A stretch of DNA of 64,000 nt from Candidimonas humi. Lineage in GTDB: Bacteria; Pseudomonadota; Gammaproteobacteria; Burkholderiales; Burkholderiaceae_B. The DNA lies in assembly GCF_019166065.1 (NCBI RefSeq), contig NZ_JAHTBN010000005.1, positions 239,385 to 303,384 of the forward strand, given 5' to 3'. Each line of letters opens with the position of its first letter. The stretch's first letter is position 1. The notes beneath the pieces were generated by a model. It made no database searches, was not told the DNA's origin, and saw only the letters and a program-made list of their open reading frames with translations. Below are positions 52,667 through 62,649 of the stretch, one piece after another. The translations under genes and the position numbers were made by a program.

Positions 52667-53752
52667 TTGGCCGGCCAGAGCAATTACTGGAGCGATCACG
52701 TCGCCGATCTCGCTCCCTACACCCCCGGCGAACAGCCGCGCGTGGACGGCCTGCTCAAGCTCAATACCAACGAGCATCCGTATGCCCCCTCGCCGCGCGC
52801 GCTCGAGGCCATACGCGCGGCCGCCGGCGACGGCTTGCGCCTGTACCCCGATTACGACAGCGTGGCGCTGCGCCAGGCAGTCGCGGCCTTGCATGGCGTC
52901 GATCCCGCGCAGGTATTCCCGGGCAACGGCTCCGACGAGGTGCTGGCGCATATTTTCGACGGCCTGTTCCGCAAGGCCGGGCGGCCGCTGCTGATGCCCG
53001 ACATCAGCTACAGCTTCTACAAGACGTATTGCCGCCTGTACCGCATCGAGTGCGAACTGATACCGCTGGCCGAAGATTTCTCGGTCCGCGCCTCCGACTA
53101 CGCCTCGCACGGCGGGCAGCCGGCGGGCATCGTCTTCGCCAATCCGAATGCGCCTACCGGCATGGAAATGACGCAGGCCGACATCGAGCTCATCCTGCGG
53201 GCGCATCCCGGCGTGCCCGTGGTGGTCGACGAGGCCTATGTGGATTTCGGCGCGCGCAGCGCCGTGCCGCTGATGGCCCGCTATCCGAACTTGGTTGTGG
53301 TGCACACTTTGTCGAAGTCGCGCGCGCTGGCCGGCCTGCGCGTCGGCTATGCATTGGGCAGTGTCGAGCTGGTCGAGGGCCTGCGGCGCATCAAAGATAG
53401 TTTCAATTCGTATCCGCTGGACCGGCTGGCGCAGGCCGGGGCGGTGGCCGCCATCGAGGACCGCGAGCATTTCGAACAGGGTTGCCGCGCTGTCATCCAG
53501 GCGCGCGAGGAACTGTCGCTCAGCCTGGCGGCGATGGGCTTCGAGGTGCTGCCCAGCAGGGCCAATTTCGTCTTTGCCCGCCATCCGGGGCGCGACGCGG
53601 CGCAGCTCGCCGCCGCGCTGCGCGAACAGCGCATCCTGGTGCGCCATTTCAAGACGCCGCGCATCGAACAATTCCTGCGGATTTCGGTGGGAACTCCTGA
53701 AGATTGCGAGCGTCTGTGTAGTGTGCTGGCCGGGATTCTGACCGCAGGCTGA
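52667..53752 (+). CDS. hisC: Histidinol-phosphate aminotransferase
   Basis: HisC (361 residues) is a PLP enzyme of histidine synthesis. Diagnostic strings are [48 protein letters not shown] and the Schiff-base lysine in [19 protein letters not shown]. The start is TTG directly after the der stop codon, with no ATG in a suitable place. Its location between der and hfq, away from other his biosynthesis genes except hisZ, suggests it may be a second hisC copy in the genome; that cannot be checked here. Confidence 0.95.
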   Translation: MAGQSNYWSDHVADLAPYTPGEQPRVDGLLKLNTNEHPYAPSPRALEAIRAAAGDGLRLYPDYDSVALRQAVAALHGVDPAQVFPGNGSDEVLAHIFDGLFRKAGRPLLMPDISYSFYKTYCRLYRIECELIPLAEDFSVRASDYASHGGQPAGIVFANPNAPTGMEMTQADIELILRAHPGVPVVVDEAYVDFGARSAVPLMARYPNLVVVHTLSKSRALAGLRVGYALGSVELVEGLRRIKDSFNSYPLDRLAQAGAVAAIEDREHFEQGCRAVIQAREELSLSLAAMGFEVLPSRANFVFARHPGRDAAQLAAALREQRILVRHFKTPRIEQFLRISVGTPEDCERLCSVLAGILTAG

Positions 53753-53945
53753 GCGGATATCAAGCGGGTGCCAGCCCGCCGCTGATTACCTATCTATCAG
53801 TGTACGATCTGTGCACGATCGGCATTAATGTGAAACATAAATATTTGAATTCGGGGCACCCCGGCGCATGGCGTCTTGAGGGAAAACCCTGTAAAGTACC
53901 ACTTTGAGTTTCAGTCCCAATAACAACACTACCGGAGCCTCGCCA

Positions 53946-54182
53946 ATGAGCAACAAAGGGCAAACACTACAAGATCCATTTCTCAATGCGTTGCGTAAGG
54001 ATCACGTGCCCGTTTCGATTTATCTCGTCAATGGCATCAAGCTGCAGGGCCAGGTCGAATCCTTCGACCAATACGTCGTACTGCTGCGCAATACCGTGAC
54101 TCAAATGGTCTACAAGCACGCGATTTCCACTGTCGTACCGGCCCGGCCCGTCAGCTTCCAAGTGGACGAACCCGCTGAATAG
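53946..54182 (+). CDS. hfq: RNA chaperone Hfq
   Basis: Hfq (78 residues) forms the hexameric Sm-like ring that pairs small RNAs with mRNAs. Sm1 is [20 protein letters not shown] and Sm2 is [10 protein letters not shown]. The start [20 protein letters not shown] is the conserved one; GGAG 8 bp upstream supports it over an ATG 14 codons earlier. A 193 bp gap precedes it, with ACGATC direct repeats and AT-rich promoter-like DNA. Confidence 0.98.
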   Translation: MSNKGQTLQDPFLNALRKDHVPVSIYLVNGIKLQGQVESFDQYVVLLRNTVTQMVYKHAISTVVPARPVSFQVDEPAE

Positions 54183-54248
54183 CCTGCGCCGCGTTCTCAT
54201 GCAGGACAGCCCGCCGTGCGCGCCGCGCCGGCGGGCATTTCGTTTGTC

Positions 54249-55358
54249 ATGAAAGCCCTGATCATCAGTGTCGACCTCGGCAGCCCCGATTTCCAGGCGC
54301 ACGCCGAAGAGTTCTCCATGCTGGCGCGCGGCGCCGGCGCCGAAATCGTGGGCACGGTCGTGGCGCGGCGCGCGCGGCCGGACGCCGCCCATTTCATCGG
54401 TTCGGGCAAGCTGGAAGAAGCCGTGCTGCTGGCCGGCCAGACCCACGCCGACATCGTCCTGTTCGACCAGCCGCTTACTCCCGCCCAGCAGCGCAATCTC
54501 GAGCGCGGCTTCAATCTGCGCGTGGTCGACCGCGTGGCGCTCATACTGGATATCTTCGCCTTGCGCGCCAAGAGCCACGAGGGCAAGCTGCAGGTCGAGC
54601 TCGCCCAACTGCAGCACTTGTCCACGCGCCTGACCCGGCTCTGGACCCACCTCGAGCGCCAGCGCGGCGGCATAGGCATGCGCGGCCCGGGCGAAGCCCA
54701 GCTCGAAATGGACCGGCGCATGATCGGCGCCAAGGTGCGCATATTGCGCGAACGCCTCGAAAAGGTGCAGCGCCAGCGCGGCACGCAGCGCCGGGCGCGC
54801 AGCCGCGGCAACACCTTGTCGGTATCGCTGGTGGGCTATACCAATGCCGGCAAGTCGACGCTGTTCAATGCCTTGACGCGCGCCGGGGCATACGCGGCCG
54901 ACCAGTTGTTTGCCACGCTGGACACCACGACCCGCAGGGTCTGGATAGAAGGGGCGGGGCAGGTGGTGGTGTCGGACACCGTGGGTTTCATCCGCGATTT
55001 GCCTCCGACCCTGATAGCGGCGTTCAGGGCGACGCTGGAAGAAACCGTGCATGCCGACTTGCTGCTGCATGTGGTGGACGCGGCCAGCCCGCAGCGCGAC
55101 GAGCAGATCGCCGAGGTCGACAAGGTGCTGGCCGATATCGGCGCGGCCGACATCCCCCGCATCCTGGTCTATAACAAGATCGACGCGGCCGGCCATGGCG
55201 CGGGCTACGAGCCCCGGGTAGAACGTAACGAACATGGTACCATTGCGCGAGTATTCCTCAGCGCGCTCGAACGCCGCGGCCTGGACGGCCTGCGCGCGGC
55301 TGTCGCCGAGGCGCACCAAATCGCGGGAAATAATGCGTTTCATGTCGAAAATCTTTAA
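54249..55358 (+). CDS. hflX: GTPase HflX
   Basis: HflX (369 residues) is a ribosome-splitting GTPase induced by heat in many bacteria. The N-terminal HflX domain has PDAAHFIGSGKLEEAVLLA and RGGIGMRGPGEAQLEMDRR. The GTPase domain has G1 GYTNAGKSTLFNALT, G3 DTVGFIRDLP and G4 YNKID. It follows hfq by 66 bp and overlaps hflK. Confidence 0.96.
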   Translation: MKALIISVDLGSPDFQAHAEEFSMLARGAGAEIVGTVVARRARPDAAHFIGSGKLEEAVLLAGQTHADIVLFDQPLTPAQQRNLERGFNLRVVDRVALILDIFALRAKSHEGKLQVELAQLQHLSTRLTRLWTHLERQRGGIGMRGPGEAQLEMDRRMIGAKVRILRERLEKVQRQRGTQRRARSRGNTLSVSLVGYTNAGKSTLFNALTRAGAYAADQLFATLDTTTRRVWIEGAGQVVVSDTVGFIRDLPPTLIAAFRATLEETVHADLLLHVVDAASPQRDEQIAEVDKVLADIGAADIPRILVYNKIDAAGHGAGYEPRVERNEHGTIARVFLSALERRGLDGLRAAVAEAHQIAGNNAFHVENL

Positions 55359-56658
55359 TTTGAACGATCCAGGCTGGGGGCGAGGCAACGGCAATGGCGG
55401 TTCCGAGCCGCCGCGGCGCCCTGACGGAAACGACGGTCCTCCCGATCTGGAAGAGGTCTGGCGTGATTTCAATAACCGCCTGGGCGCGCTGTTCGGCCGC
55501 AAGCCGCGGCGCGGCGGCAATTTCAACGGCGGCGGCAATGGCGGCAACAGCGGCGGCGGCCGTATCCCCATGCCCAAGAACACTCCGCGTGCGATCGCCG
55601 TTGCGATCATCATCCTGCTGGCCCTTTGGCTGGTCAGCGGCTTCTTCATCGTCCAGGAAGGCCAGGTCGCGGTAGTTACCAAGTTCGGCAAGTACAAGAC
55701 CACCTATGGCCCGGGCCTGCAATGGCGCCTGCCGTATCCCATCGAGAACCAGCAACTGGTCAATATCTCGCAACTGCGCACCTTCGAGGTGGGCTTTCGC
55801 GGCACTGCACGCAACAAGATCCTGCCCGAGTCGCTGATGCTGACCAACGACGAGAACATCGTCGATGTGCAGTTCGTGGTGCAGTATCGCCTGCGGTCCG
55901 ACGGCGCGCCCGACTATCTCTTCAAGACCAGCCACCCCGACGAATCCGTGCGCCAGGTGGCCGAGACCGCCATGCGCGAAGTGGTGGGCAAGAAGCCCAT
56001 GGACTTCATCCTGTACTCGGGGCGCACACAGGTGGCCACCGAGGTGCAGAAGCTCACGCAAAGCATCCTCGACCGCTACCAGACCGGTATCCAGATCAGT
56101 ACCGTGGCCATCCAGAACGTGCAGCCGCCCGAGCAGGTGCAGGCCGCCTTCGACGATGCGGTCAAGGCCGGCCAGGACCGCGAACGCCAGATCAACGAAG
56201 GCAATGCCTACGCCAACAAGATCCTGCCGGAAGCGCAGGGACAGGCGGCGCGCATGGTGCAGCAGGCCGAGGGCTACCGCGCCAAGGTGATCGGCGACGC
56301 CCAGGGCGACGCGGCGCGCTTCATGAGCATCGAAAGCGAATACGCCAAGAACCCGGAAATCCTGCGCGAGCGTTTCTACCTGGCCACCATGAAAGAAATC
56401 CTGGAAAACTCCAGCAAGGTGATGGTCGACACGCCGGCCGGCGGCAATGTGCTGTACCTGCCCCTGGACAAGATCATCCAGCAGGCCGCGCGATCCACGC
56501 CGCCCAGCGGCAGCGAAGCCGCAGCCTCGGCCACGGCCGCGGCTGCGGCTGCGGCTTCCGCGAAATCCCCGTCCGCGCCCACTCCGGCGGCGCGGCACAA
56601 GGCCTCGGACCTGCCCTCGCTGCAGGACTCCTTGTCGATCAACCGCTATTCGCGCTAG
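55342..56658 (+). CDS. hflK: FtsH modulator HflK
   Basis: HflK (438 residues) is an SPFH/prohibitin-family inner-membrane protein that forms a cage around FtsH with HflC. The N-terminus is rich in Gly and Asn (about 10-80). The membrane helix is about 83-103, and the SPFH domain and a long coiled coil follow. The C-terminus has an Ala/Ser-rich low-complexity stretch. The ATG at 55342 (MSKIFNLNDPGWGRG) is my start; the ATG at 55333 has a slightly better spaced GGGA and would add three residues. It overlaps hflX by 17 bp. Confidence 0.95.
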   Translation: MSKIFNLNDPGWGRGNGNGGSEPPRRPDGNDGPPDLEEVWRDFNNRLGALFGRKPRRGGNFNGGGNGGNSGGGRIPMPKNTPRAIAVAIIILLALWLVSGFFIVQEGQVAVVTKFGKYKTTYGPGLQWRLPYPIENQQLVNISQLRTFEVGFRGTARNKILPESLMLTNDENIVDVQFVVQYRLRSDGAPDYLFKTSHPDESVRQVAETAMREVVGKKPMDFILYSGRTQVATEVQKLTQSILDRYQTGIQISTVAIQNVQPPEQVQAAFDDAVKAGQDRERQINEGNAYANKILPEAQGQAARMVQQAEGYRAKVIGDAQGDAARFMSIESEYAKNPEILRERFYLATMKEILENSSKVMVDTPAGGNVLYLPLDKIIQQAARSTPPSGSEAAASATAAAAAAASAKSPSAPTPAARHKASDLPSLQDSLSINRYSR

Positions 56659-56670
56659 CCGGAGACCGCC

Positions 56671-57558
56671 ATGCAACGTTTGATATCCGCCCTGGTCGGC
56701 CTGGTGATAGTGCTCGCGGTGCTGTCGTCCTGCGTGTTCATCGTGCGCGAGCGCGATTCGGCCCTTTTGTTCGCACTGGGTGAAGTGCGCGAAACCATTA
56801 CCCAGCCCGGCCTGTATTTCAAGCTGCCGCCGCCGTTCGAGAACGTGGTGCTGCTGGACAAGCGCCTGCAGACGATCGAGACCACCGATCCCGAGCGCAT
56901 CCAGACGGCCGAAAAGAAAAACCTGCTGATCGACTCCTTCGTCAAGTGGCGCATCGCCGATCCGCGCCAGTTCTACGTCACATTCGGGGCCAATGATCGC
57001 GCCGCGCAGGAACGCCTGCAGGCCCAGATCCGCGACGCCCTGAATGCGTCGGTCAATGTGCGCACGGTCAAGGAAGTCGTCTCCACCGAACGCGACAAGA
57101 TCATGCAGGAAGTGCTCAATACGGTCGAGGCGCGCGCCAAGCCGCTGGGCGTGCAGGTGGTGGACGTGCGCCTGCGGCGCATCGAGTTCGCCCCCGAGAT
57201 TTCCGAATCCGTCTACCGGCGCATGCAGGCCGAGCGCACGCAAGAGGCCAACCGCCTGCGCGCCACGGGCGCTGCCGACAGCGAGAAGATCCGCGCCCAG
57301 GCCGACCGCGAGCGCGAAGAAGTGCTGGCCAAGGCCTACGCCCAGGCGCAGGGCATCAAGGGGCAGGGCGATGCCAAGGCCAACTCGATTTATTCCGAGG
57401 CCTACGGCAAGAATCCGAAGTTCTTCAGCTTCTACAAGAGCCTGGAGGCCTATCGGGCGGCGTTCTCGAAGTCCAGCGACGTGCTGGTCCTGAGCCCGAA
57501 GTCCGACTTCTTCAAGTACTGGAACTCGCCCGACGGCGCCAAGCCGGCCCAACCCTAG
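56671..57558 (+). CDS. hflC: FtsH modulator HflC
   Basis: HflC (295 residues) is the partner of HflK with an N-terminal signal-anchor ([20 protein letters not shown]), an SPFH domain ([20 protein letters not shown]) and coiled coil with [20 protein letters not shown]. It starts 12 bp after hflK. In E. coli a small yjeT gene (DUF2065) follows; I find none here. Confidence 0.96.
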   Translation: MQRLISALVGLVIVLAVLSSCVFIVRERDSALLFALGEVRETITQPGLYFKLPPPFENVVLLDKRLQTIETTDPERIQTAEKKNLLIDSFVKWRIADPRQFYVTFGANDRAAQERLQAQIRDALNASVNVRTVKEVVSTERDKIMQEVLNTVEARAKPLGVQVVDVRLRRIEFAPEISESVYRRMQAERTQEANRLRATGAADSEKIRAQADREREEVLAKAYAQAQGIKGQGDAKANSIYSEAYGKNPKFFSFYKSLEAYRAAFSKSSDVLVLSPKSDFFKYWNSPDGAKPAQP

Positions 57559-57637
57559 CATCCGTTCCGGAGCCCGGCGCCGCGCGCGCCGGCCCGGCGT
57601 GGGCATGGCGGATTTGCCACAAGGCCGCGCCGCCCAC

Positions 57638-57666
57638 TTGGGTAACGGCTTACATCAGGGTACAAT
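57638..57666 (+). promoter_or_regulatory. Sigma-70-like promoter before the short transcript
   Basis: TTGGGT (57638-57643) and TACAAT (57661-57666) are separated by 17 bp. The start is expected near 57673, about 25 bp before the terminator stem. Confidence 0.6.
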
Positions 57667-57672
57667 AGCCTG

Positions 57673-57734
57673 TAAGTTTGATAGATTCATCCGCGAGCGA
57701 CTGGGCGGGCTTACGCCCCCAGTCGTTTTTTTTT
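57673..57734 (+). ncRNA. Candidate small RNA or leader upstream of hisZ
   Basis: A transcript from the promoter above to the terminator would be about 60 nt: a short single-stranded 5' part (GTTTGATAGATTCATCCGCG) and one long 3' stem-loop with a U9 tail. That is the shape of a small Hfq-dependent RNA or an attenuated leader for hisZ-purA. No reading frame with a plausible leader peptide is obvious. The existence of the RNA is inferred from sequence only. Confidence 0.4.
57698..57734 (+). terminator. Strong intrinsic terminator 250 bp before hisZ
   Basis: CGACTGGG pairs with CCCAGTCG, with an inner GGC/GCC pairing around loop TTAC, followed by nine Ts (57726-57734). It may end hflKC read-through, the short transcript above, or both. 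Confidence 0.9.
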
Positions 57735-57982
57735 GCCGTCTGGCTGCCCAAAGGCAAAAATCGCCTGCAGGCAGCAAGCCCGGACACGGCGCAGCCCTGG
57801 GGCTTGCGCCCGTAAGCCGGCGGGTCGGGCGGTATGCCGGCCATCGGGCGAAAAACCGTCCGAAGGCCGGCTTCGGGGAATCTGGCCTGCCGCCTGCGGG
57901 CGGGAAATACGAAAAAGGGGGCTCCTTCGGGGGCATGGCCGGCACGCCGGCTTGCTGTTTTTGGTTCATTCATCCGCAAAAG

Positions 57983-59197
57983 ATGTCCAATTGGCTGCTG
58001 CCAGAACACCTGGCCGATATTCTTCCCGCCGAGGCACGCCGCATCGAAGAGCTGCGCCGGGCCTTGCTGGATCTGTACCGTACCTACGGCTTCGAGCTGG
58101 TGGCGCCGCCGCTGGTCGAATACCTCGATTCGCTGCTCACGGGTAATGGCGGCGACCTGGGCTTGCGCACTTTCAAGCTGGTCGACCAGCTTTCCGGCCG
58201 CACCGTAGGGGTGCGGCCCGACATGACGCCGCAGGTGGCGCGCATCGACGCGCACCTGCTCAATCGCGAGGGCGTGACGCGGCTGTGCTATTGCGGGTCG
58301 GTGCTGCACGCGAGGCCGGCCGATTTGTTGTCCGACCGCGAGCTGCTGCAGATCGGCGCCGAAGTGTTCGGCCACGCGGGAGTGGAAGCGGATATCGAAA
58401 TCATCCAGCTCGCCTTCGAAAGCGTGCAGCGCGCCGGGGTCGAGGGCGCCCGGCTGGACTTGAGCCATCCCGGCGTGGTGCACGCCATTGTGCAGGCCGA
58501 CGCGGCCCTGGCGGAATCGGCCGAAGATTTGTCCGTGCTGCTCTCGAACAAGGATGTGCCGGGCCTGGAAGAATTGACTGCCCGCTTGCCGGGCCTGCGG
58601 CCGGACAGCCGCAAGGCGCTGCTGGCGCTGCCCTGGCTCTACGGCGGGCCCGAGGTGCTGGCTCGCGCGCGGCGCGAGCTGCCGGCCCTGCCGGGCGTAG
58701 CGGTGGCCCTGGGCGAGCTGGAATTGCTCTTGCGAGCCTTGCCCGACCACGATTTCGGCATCGATCTGGCCGATGTGGGCAGCGGCTACGGCTATCACTC
58801 GGGCGTGGTGTTCTCGATTTATGCCGAAGGCTGGCACGACGCCCTGGTCAAGGGCGGGCGCTACGACGGCATGGGCAAGTCGTTCGGCCGGGCACGGCCC
58901 GCCACCGGCTTCAGCCTGGATCTGCGCAAGCTGTCTTCCGGGCTGCCGCCGCCGCCCCTGGCGCGAGCTATCCGCGCCCCCTGGGGCGCGGATGCCGGCC
59001 TGGTCCAGGCCTTGCGGGCGCTGCGCCAGTCCGGCGAGATTGTCGTGCAGTCCCTGCCCGGCCATGCGCAGCGGCTGGATGAATTCACTGTCGACCGGGA
59101 ACTGGTTCTCGAAGACGGCACATGGAAAGTGAGGGCGATCCAGTGGCCTGCCGATAGACAGGCCGCTGAGGCCGGCGGCAACGGCGGCATCGCGTGA
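57983..59197 (+). CDS. hisZ: ATP phosphoribosyltransferase regulatory subunit HisZ
   Basis: HisZ (404 residues) is a HisRS-like paralogue that activates the short-form HisG in histidine synthesis. Class II synthetase-like strings are [40 protein letters not shown] and [20 protein letters not shown] followed by GGRYDG. The aminoacylation-specific HisS motifs are absent. The start is the ATG of [20 protein letters not shown]. HisZ next to purA is the usual order in this group. Confidence 0.95.
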   Translation: MSNWLLPEHLADILPAEARRIEELRRALLDLYRTYGFELVAPPLVEYLDSLLTGNGGDLGLRTFKLVDQLSGRTVGVRPDMTPQVARIDAHLLNREGVTRLCYCGSVLHARPADLLSDRELLQIGAEVFGHAGVEADIEIIQLAFESVQRAGVEGARLDLSHPGVVHAIVQADAALAESAEDLSVLLSNKDVPGLEELTARLPGLRPDSRKALLALPWLYGGPEVLARARRELPALPGVAVALGELELLLRALPDHDFGIDLADVGSGYGYHSGVVFSIYAEGWHDALVKGGRYDGMGKSFGRARPATGFSLDLRKLSSGLPPPPLARAIRAPWGADAGLVQALRALRQSGEIVVQSLPGHAQRLDEFTVDRELVLEDGTWKVRAIQWPADRQAAEAGGNGGIA

Positions 59198-59202
59198 TTT
59201 AA

Positions 59203-60543
<1,341 letters not shown>

Positions 60544-60719
60544 TTTCCGGGCTCGGCGCGGCCCGCCTGGGCTGTGGCGGGCTTGGCGAATCCGGGTGGC
60601 ATGTTGGTTGCGAGGTGCATGAGACCCGTGCGCGGGGCGGGCGGCCCCGGCTTTTCTCGCGCGGCTCGCGGGTTTATGATGACGGACCTTGAATCCCCGC
60701 AATTTCCGGAATCGACAGT

Positions 60720-61262
60720 ATGAACCTGCCTCCGAGCACAGACCGCGACCTTTGGGTCAGTTGGGACCAATACCACAGCATGATCGAGCGCCTGGCGCTG
60801 TCGGTTTTCGAGGCGGGTTGGGAGTTCGACAATATCGTTTGCCTGGCGCGCGGCGGTGTGCGGGTGGGGGATGTGCTGTCGCGTATTTTCGATGTGCCGT
60901 TGGGTATTCTGGCTACCAGCAGTTATCGCGAGGCGGCAGGCACGCAGCAGGGGCAGCTGGATATTGCGCAGTTCATTACGATTACGCGCGGCACGCTGGA
61001 GGGCAGGGTGCTGCTGGTCGATGATATGGTCGACACCGGGCTGACTTTCATCAAGGTGGCCGAGCATTTGCGTGAGCAATTTCCGGCTATTTCCGAGCTG
61101 CGCAGCGCGGTGTTGTGGTGGAAGGGGCATTCCAAGGCGACGCCGGATTATTTCGTCGACAAGTTGCCTACCAATCCGTGGATTCATCAGCCTTTCGAGG
61201 ATTACGACAGCTTGCGTCCGCATCAGTTGGAGGCGTGGGTGCGTAAGGGTAAGCGGGGCTGA
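60720..61262 (+). CDS. Purine phosphoribosyltransferase (Gpt/Hpt-type)
   Basis: This 180-residue type I phosphoribosyltransferase has the PRPP-binding motif RVLLVDDMVDTGLTFIKVAE and the FDNIVCLARGGVRVGDVLSR segment. It resembles xanthine- or hypoxanthine-guanine salvage enzymes, and the neighbour purA supports a purine role, but substrate specificity cannot be read from sequence alone. A 176 bp gap with weak hairpins separates it from purA. Confidence 0.85.
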   Translation: MNLPPSTDRDLWVSWDQYHSMIERLALSVFEAGWEFDNIVCLARGGVRVGDVLSRIFDVPLGILATSSYREAAGTQQGQLDIAQFITITRGTLEGRVLLVDDMVDTGLTFIKVAEHLREQFPAISELRSAVLWWKGHSKATPDYFVDKLPTNPWIHQPFEDYDSLRPHQLEAWVRKGKRG

Positions 61263-61316
61263 TCGGAGGCGGGGTTTTGAAGGCCGGGCGGTCGGACGAT
61301 GGCTGGCCGGAAGATG

Positions 61317-61376
61317 GCCGATCGAAAAATGATCGGTCGAAAAAATGGTCGGTCGAAAAAATGATCGGTCGAACGG
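61317..61376. repeat. Nearly four copies of a 16-bp repeat
   Basis: GATCGGTCGAAAAAAT repeats in tandem (61331-61346, 61347-61362, partial copies on each side), with one substitution between full copies. It follows the phosphoribosyltransferase gene. Confidence 0.85.
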
Positions 61377-61438
61377 GAGCTGCTTCAGCGCGGCGGGCTT
61401 GGTCTAAGGTTCTAGGCTGGTTGTTGGGTTCTTGACCC

Positions 61439-61669
61439 GCGTCGCGGGCGGCTGGCGCCAGGCAGGCTCGCTCGCCCGACCCCGGCTACGCCGGGGTTGC
61501 CCTTGACCTCCGGACGTTTTGGGGGCGGTCAGCAAACTCGCCCGGCGCACCAGCCCCCGGCTGGTGCGCACCCGTCGGGCTCAAACAGTGCTTCCCTTGC
61601 ATCCCCCAAAACGCCCTACGGTGGCGGCGGGCTCGGACGAGCCTGCCTGGCGCCAGCCGCCCACGACGC
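61439..61669. repeat. 231-bp element bounded by 32-bp inverted repeats
   Basis: The arms 61439-61470 and 61638-61669 are reverse complements at 31 of 32 positions (core GGCGGCTGGCGCCAGGCAGG). A second inner pair CGTTTTGGGGG/CCCCCAAAACG lies at 61515-61525 and 61603-61613. Two further hairpins, ACCCCGGC-TAC-GCCGGGGT (61479-61497) and an 11-bp stem GCGCACCAGCC (61545-61569), sit inside. The minus strand reads TGTTTGAGC ... GCGAGTTTGCT around the central hairpin, a layout I recall from repeated intergenic elements of proteobacteria. Confidence 0.85.
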
Positions 61670-61732
61670 TGGACGGTGGTGATGGGCGGGGCGTTGGGGG
61701 ATGGGGTACAGGGCGGTGGCGTTGAGCGGTGC

Positions 61733-61767
61733 GATGGGCGATGGGCGATGGGCGATGGGCGATGGGC
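61733..61767. repeat. Five perfect copies of GATGGGC
   Basis: A 7-bp unit repeats exactly five times, 9 bp before the 8-bp array. Confidence 0.95.
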
Positions 61768-61776
61768 GACGGCGGG

Positions 61777-61943
61777 CTGGTGGACCGGTGGACTGGTGGA
61801 CTGGTGGACTGGCGGACTGGCGGACTGGCGGACTGGCGGACTGGCGGACTGGCGGACTGGCGGACTGGCGGACTGGCGGACTGGCGGACTGGCGGACTGG
61901 CGGACTGGCGGATTGGCGGATTGGCGGATTGGCGGATTGGCGG
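61777..61943. repeat. About 21 copies of an 8-bp repeat
   Basis: The unit CTGGCGGA occurs 13 times in a row without change (61809-61912). It is preceded by CTGGTGGA-type copies (4) and followed by TTGGCGGA copies (3 plus a partial). The variant blocks at each end suggest growth by slippage in the middle. It is 240 bp upstream of rpsU. Confidence 0.97.
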
Positions 61944-62002
61944 CGCCGGGCGCCTGCTGGTTTGGATGCCGGGGGCTACTGGTATCTGTTGTAGCTGTTT
62001 CA

Positions 62003-62011
62003 TGCTAAAAT
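62003..62011 (+). promoter_or_regulatory. Extended -10 promoter element before rpsU
   Basis: TGCTAAAAT is identical to the element before ndk, within the shared 12-mer CATGCTAAAATT and with GGTTG at the same offset. The start would be near 62018, giving a leader of about 165 nt. Confidence 0.5.
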
Positions 62012-62181
62012 TTTAGGTTGACCAAGGACTGAAGCGCAGGCTGCCTATAAATGGTGGTGTTTTGGCGATGTTTTCGCTGTTTTTGCGCGGGTCCGAGCCA
62101 GGATTATTTGGTTTTAATCTGTTTTTCGCATTATCTATTTTTCTTAACACGAATTTCTAAACACAAGGCCTTACGAACTAC

Positions 62182-62394
62182 ATGCCTACTGTACGCCTGA
62201 AAGAAAACGAGCCTTTTGAAGCTGCTTTGCGCCGCTTCAAGCGCACTATCGAAAAAATCGGCCTGCTGACCGAACTGCGTTCGCGCGAATTCTATGAAAA
62301 GCCCACGGCCGAGCGCAAGCGCAAGCATGCCGCCGCGGTGAAGCGTCACTACAAGCGTATCCGCAGCCAGCAACTGCCGCCGCGCCTGTATTGA
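62182..62394 (+). CDS. rpsU: Ribosomal protein S21
   Basis: S21 (70 residues) binds the 30S platform near the anti-Shine-Dalgarno region. [20 protein letters not shown] and the basic [18 protein letters not shown] tail are diagnostic, and the length is standard. There is no strong ribosome binding site (S21 genes are often weak). It stands before dnaG in the macromolecular synthesis operon. Confidence 0.98.
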   Translation: MPTVRLKENEPFEAALRRFKRTIEKIGLLTELRSREFYEKPTAERKRKHAAAVKRHYKRIRSQQLPPRLY

Positions 62395-62591
62395 TCGGCT
62401 CGCGGTGATTGATACGGATTTGCAATCGTAGAGGCGGCCCGTGCCGCGGCAGTTCGTGCCGCGACGATCGGCACTGTGGCGGCCGGCGCTTTGGCGCTGG
62501 ATATTGCGGTAATCAAACTCGTGGCGGCCGCGTAGCAGCGGCCAAGTTGCGGCAGGCGCGCCGGCATGACGGGACGCGCGGCCGCGGACGA

Positions 62592-62597
62592 TATAAT
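62592..62597 (+). promoter_or_regulatory. -10 element TATAAT before dnaG
   Basis: A perfect TATAAT lies 53 bp before the dnaG ATG in otherwise GC-rich DNA. No good -35 is seen at 17 bp. It may be an internal promoter of the rpsU-dnaG-rpoD operon. Confidence 0.35.
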
Positions 62598-62649
62598 TGG
62601 TTCGGCGACGCTCCTGGCGGCGCCGTTATCATCTTGATTGCAGATCTGT

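Larger units (their letters stand above)
57559..57982. other. hflC-hisZ gap
   Basis: This 424 bp gap has no protein gene. It contains a promoter, a short transcript candidate and strong terminator (57638-57734), followed by about 250 bp of GC-rich hairpin-prone DNA (for example GGGGGCTCCTTCGGGGGC near 57920) that forms the hisZ leader. Confidence 0.7.
61263..62181. other. 0.9 kb repeat-rich gap before rpsU
   Basis: No gene is supported. It holds, in order, a 16-bp tandem repeat, a large inverted-repeat element, a 7-bp array, a 21-copy 8-bp array and an AT-rich rpsU promoter region. Open frames here (for example 61581-62003 minus and 61676-62008 plus) exist only because the short repeats contain no stop codons. 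Confidence 0.8.

Noticed and set aside
61300..61950. CRISPR array
   Set aside because: Repeats are direct, adjacent and 7-16 bp long with no spacers, and no cas genes are in the window.
61581..62016. Open frames across the 7-bp and 8-bp arrays (RTGGLADW-type and SASPPVRQ-type repeat proteins)
   Set aside because: All frames on both strands stay open because the repeat unit has no stop codon. There is no ribosome binding site or non-repeat domain.
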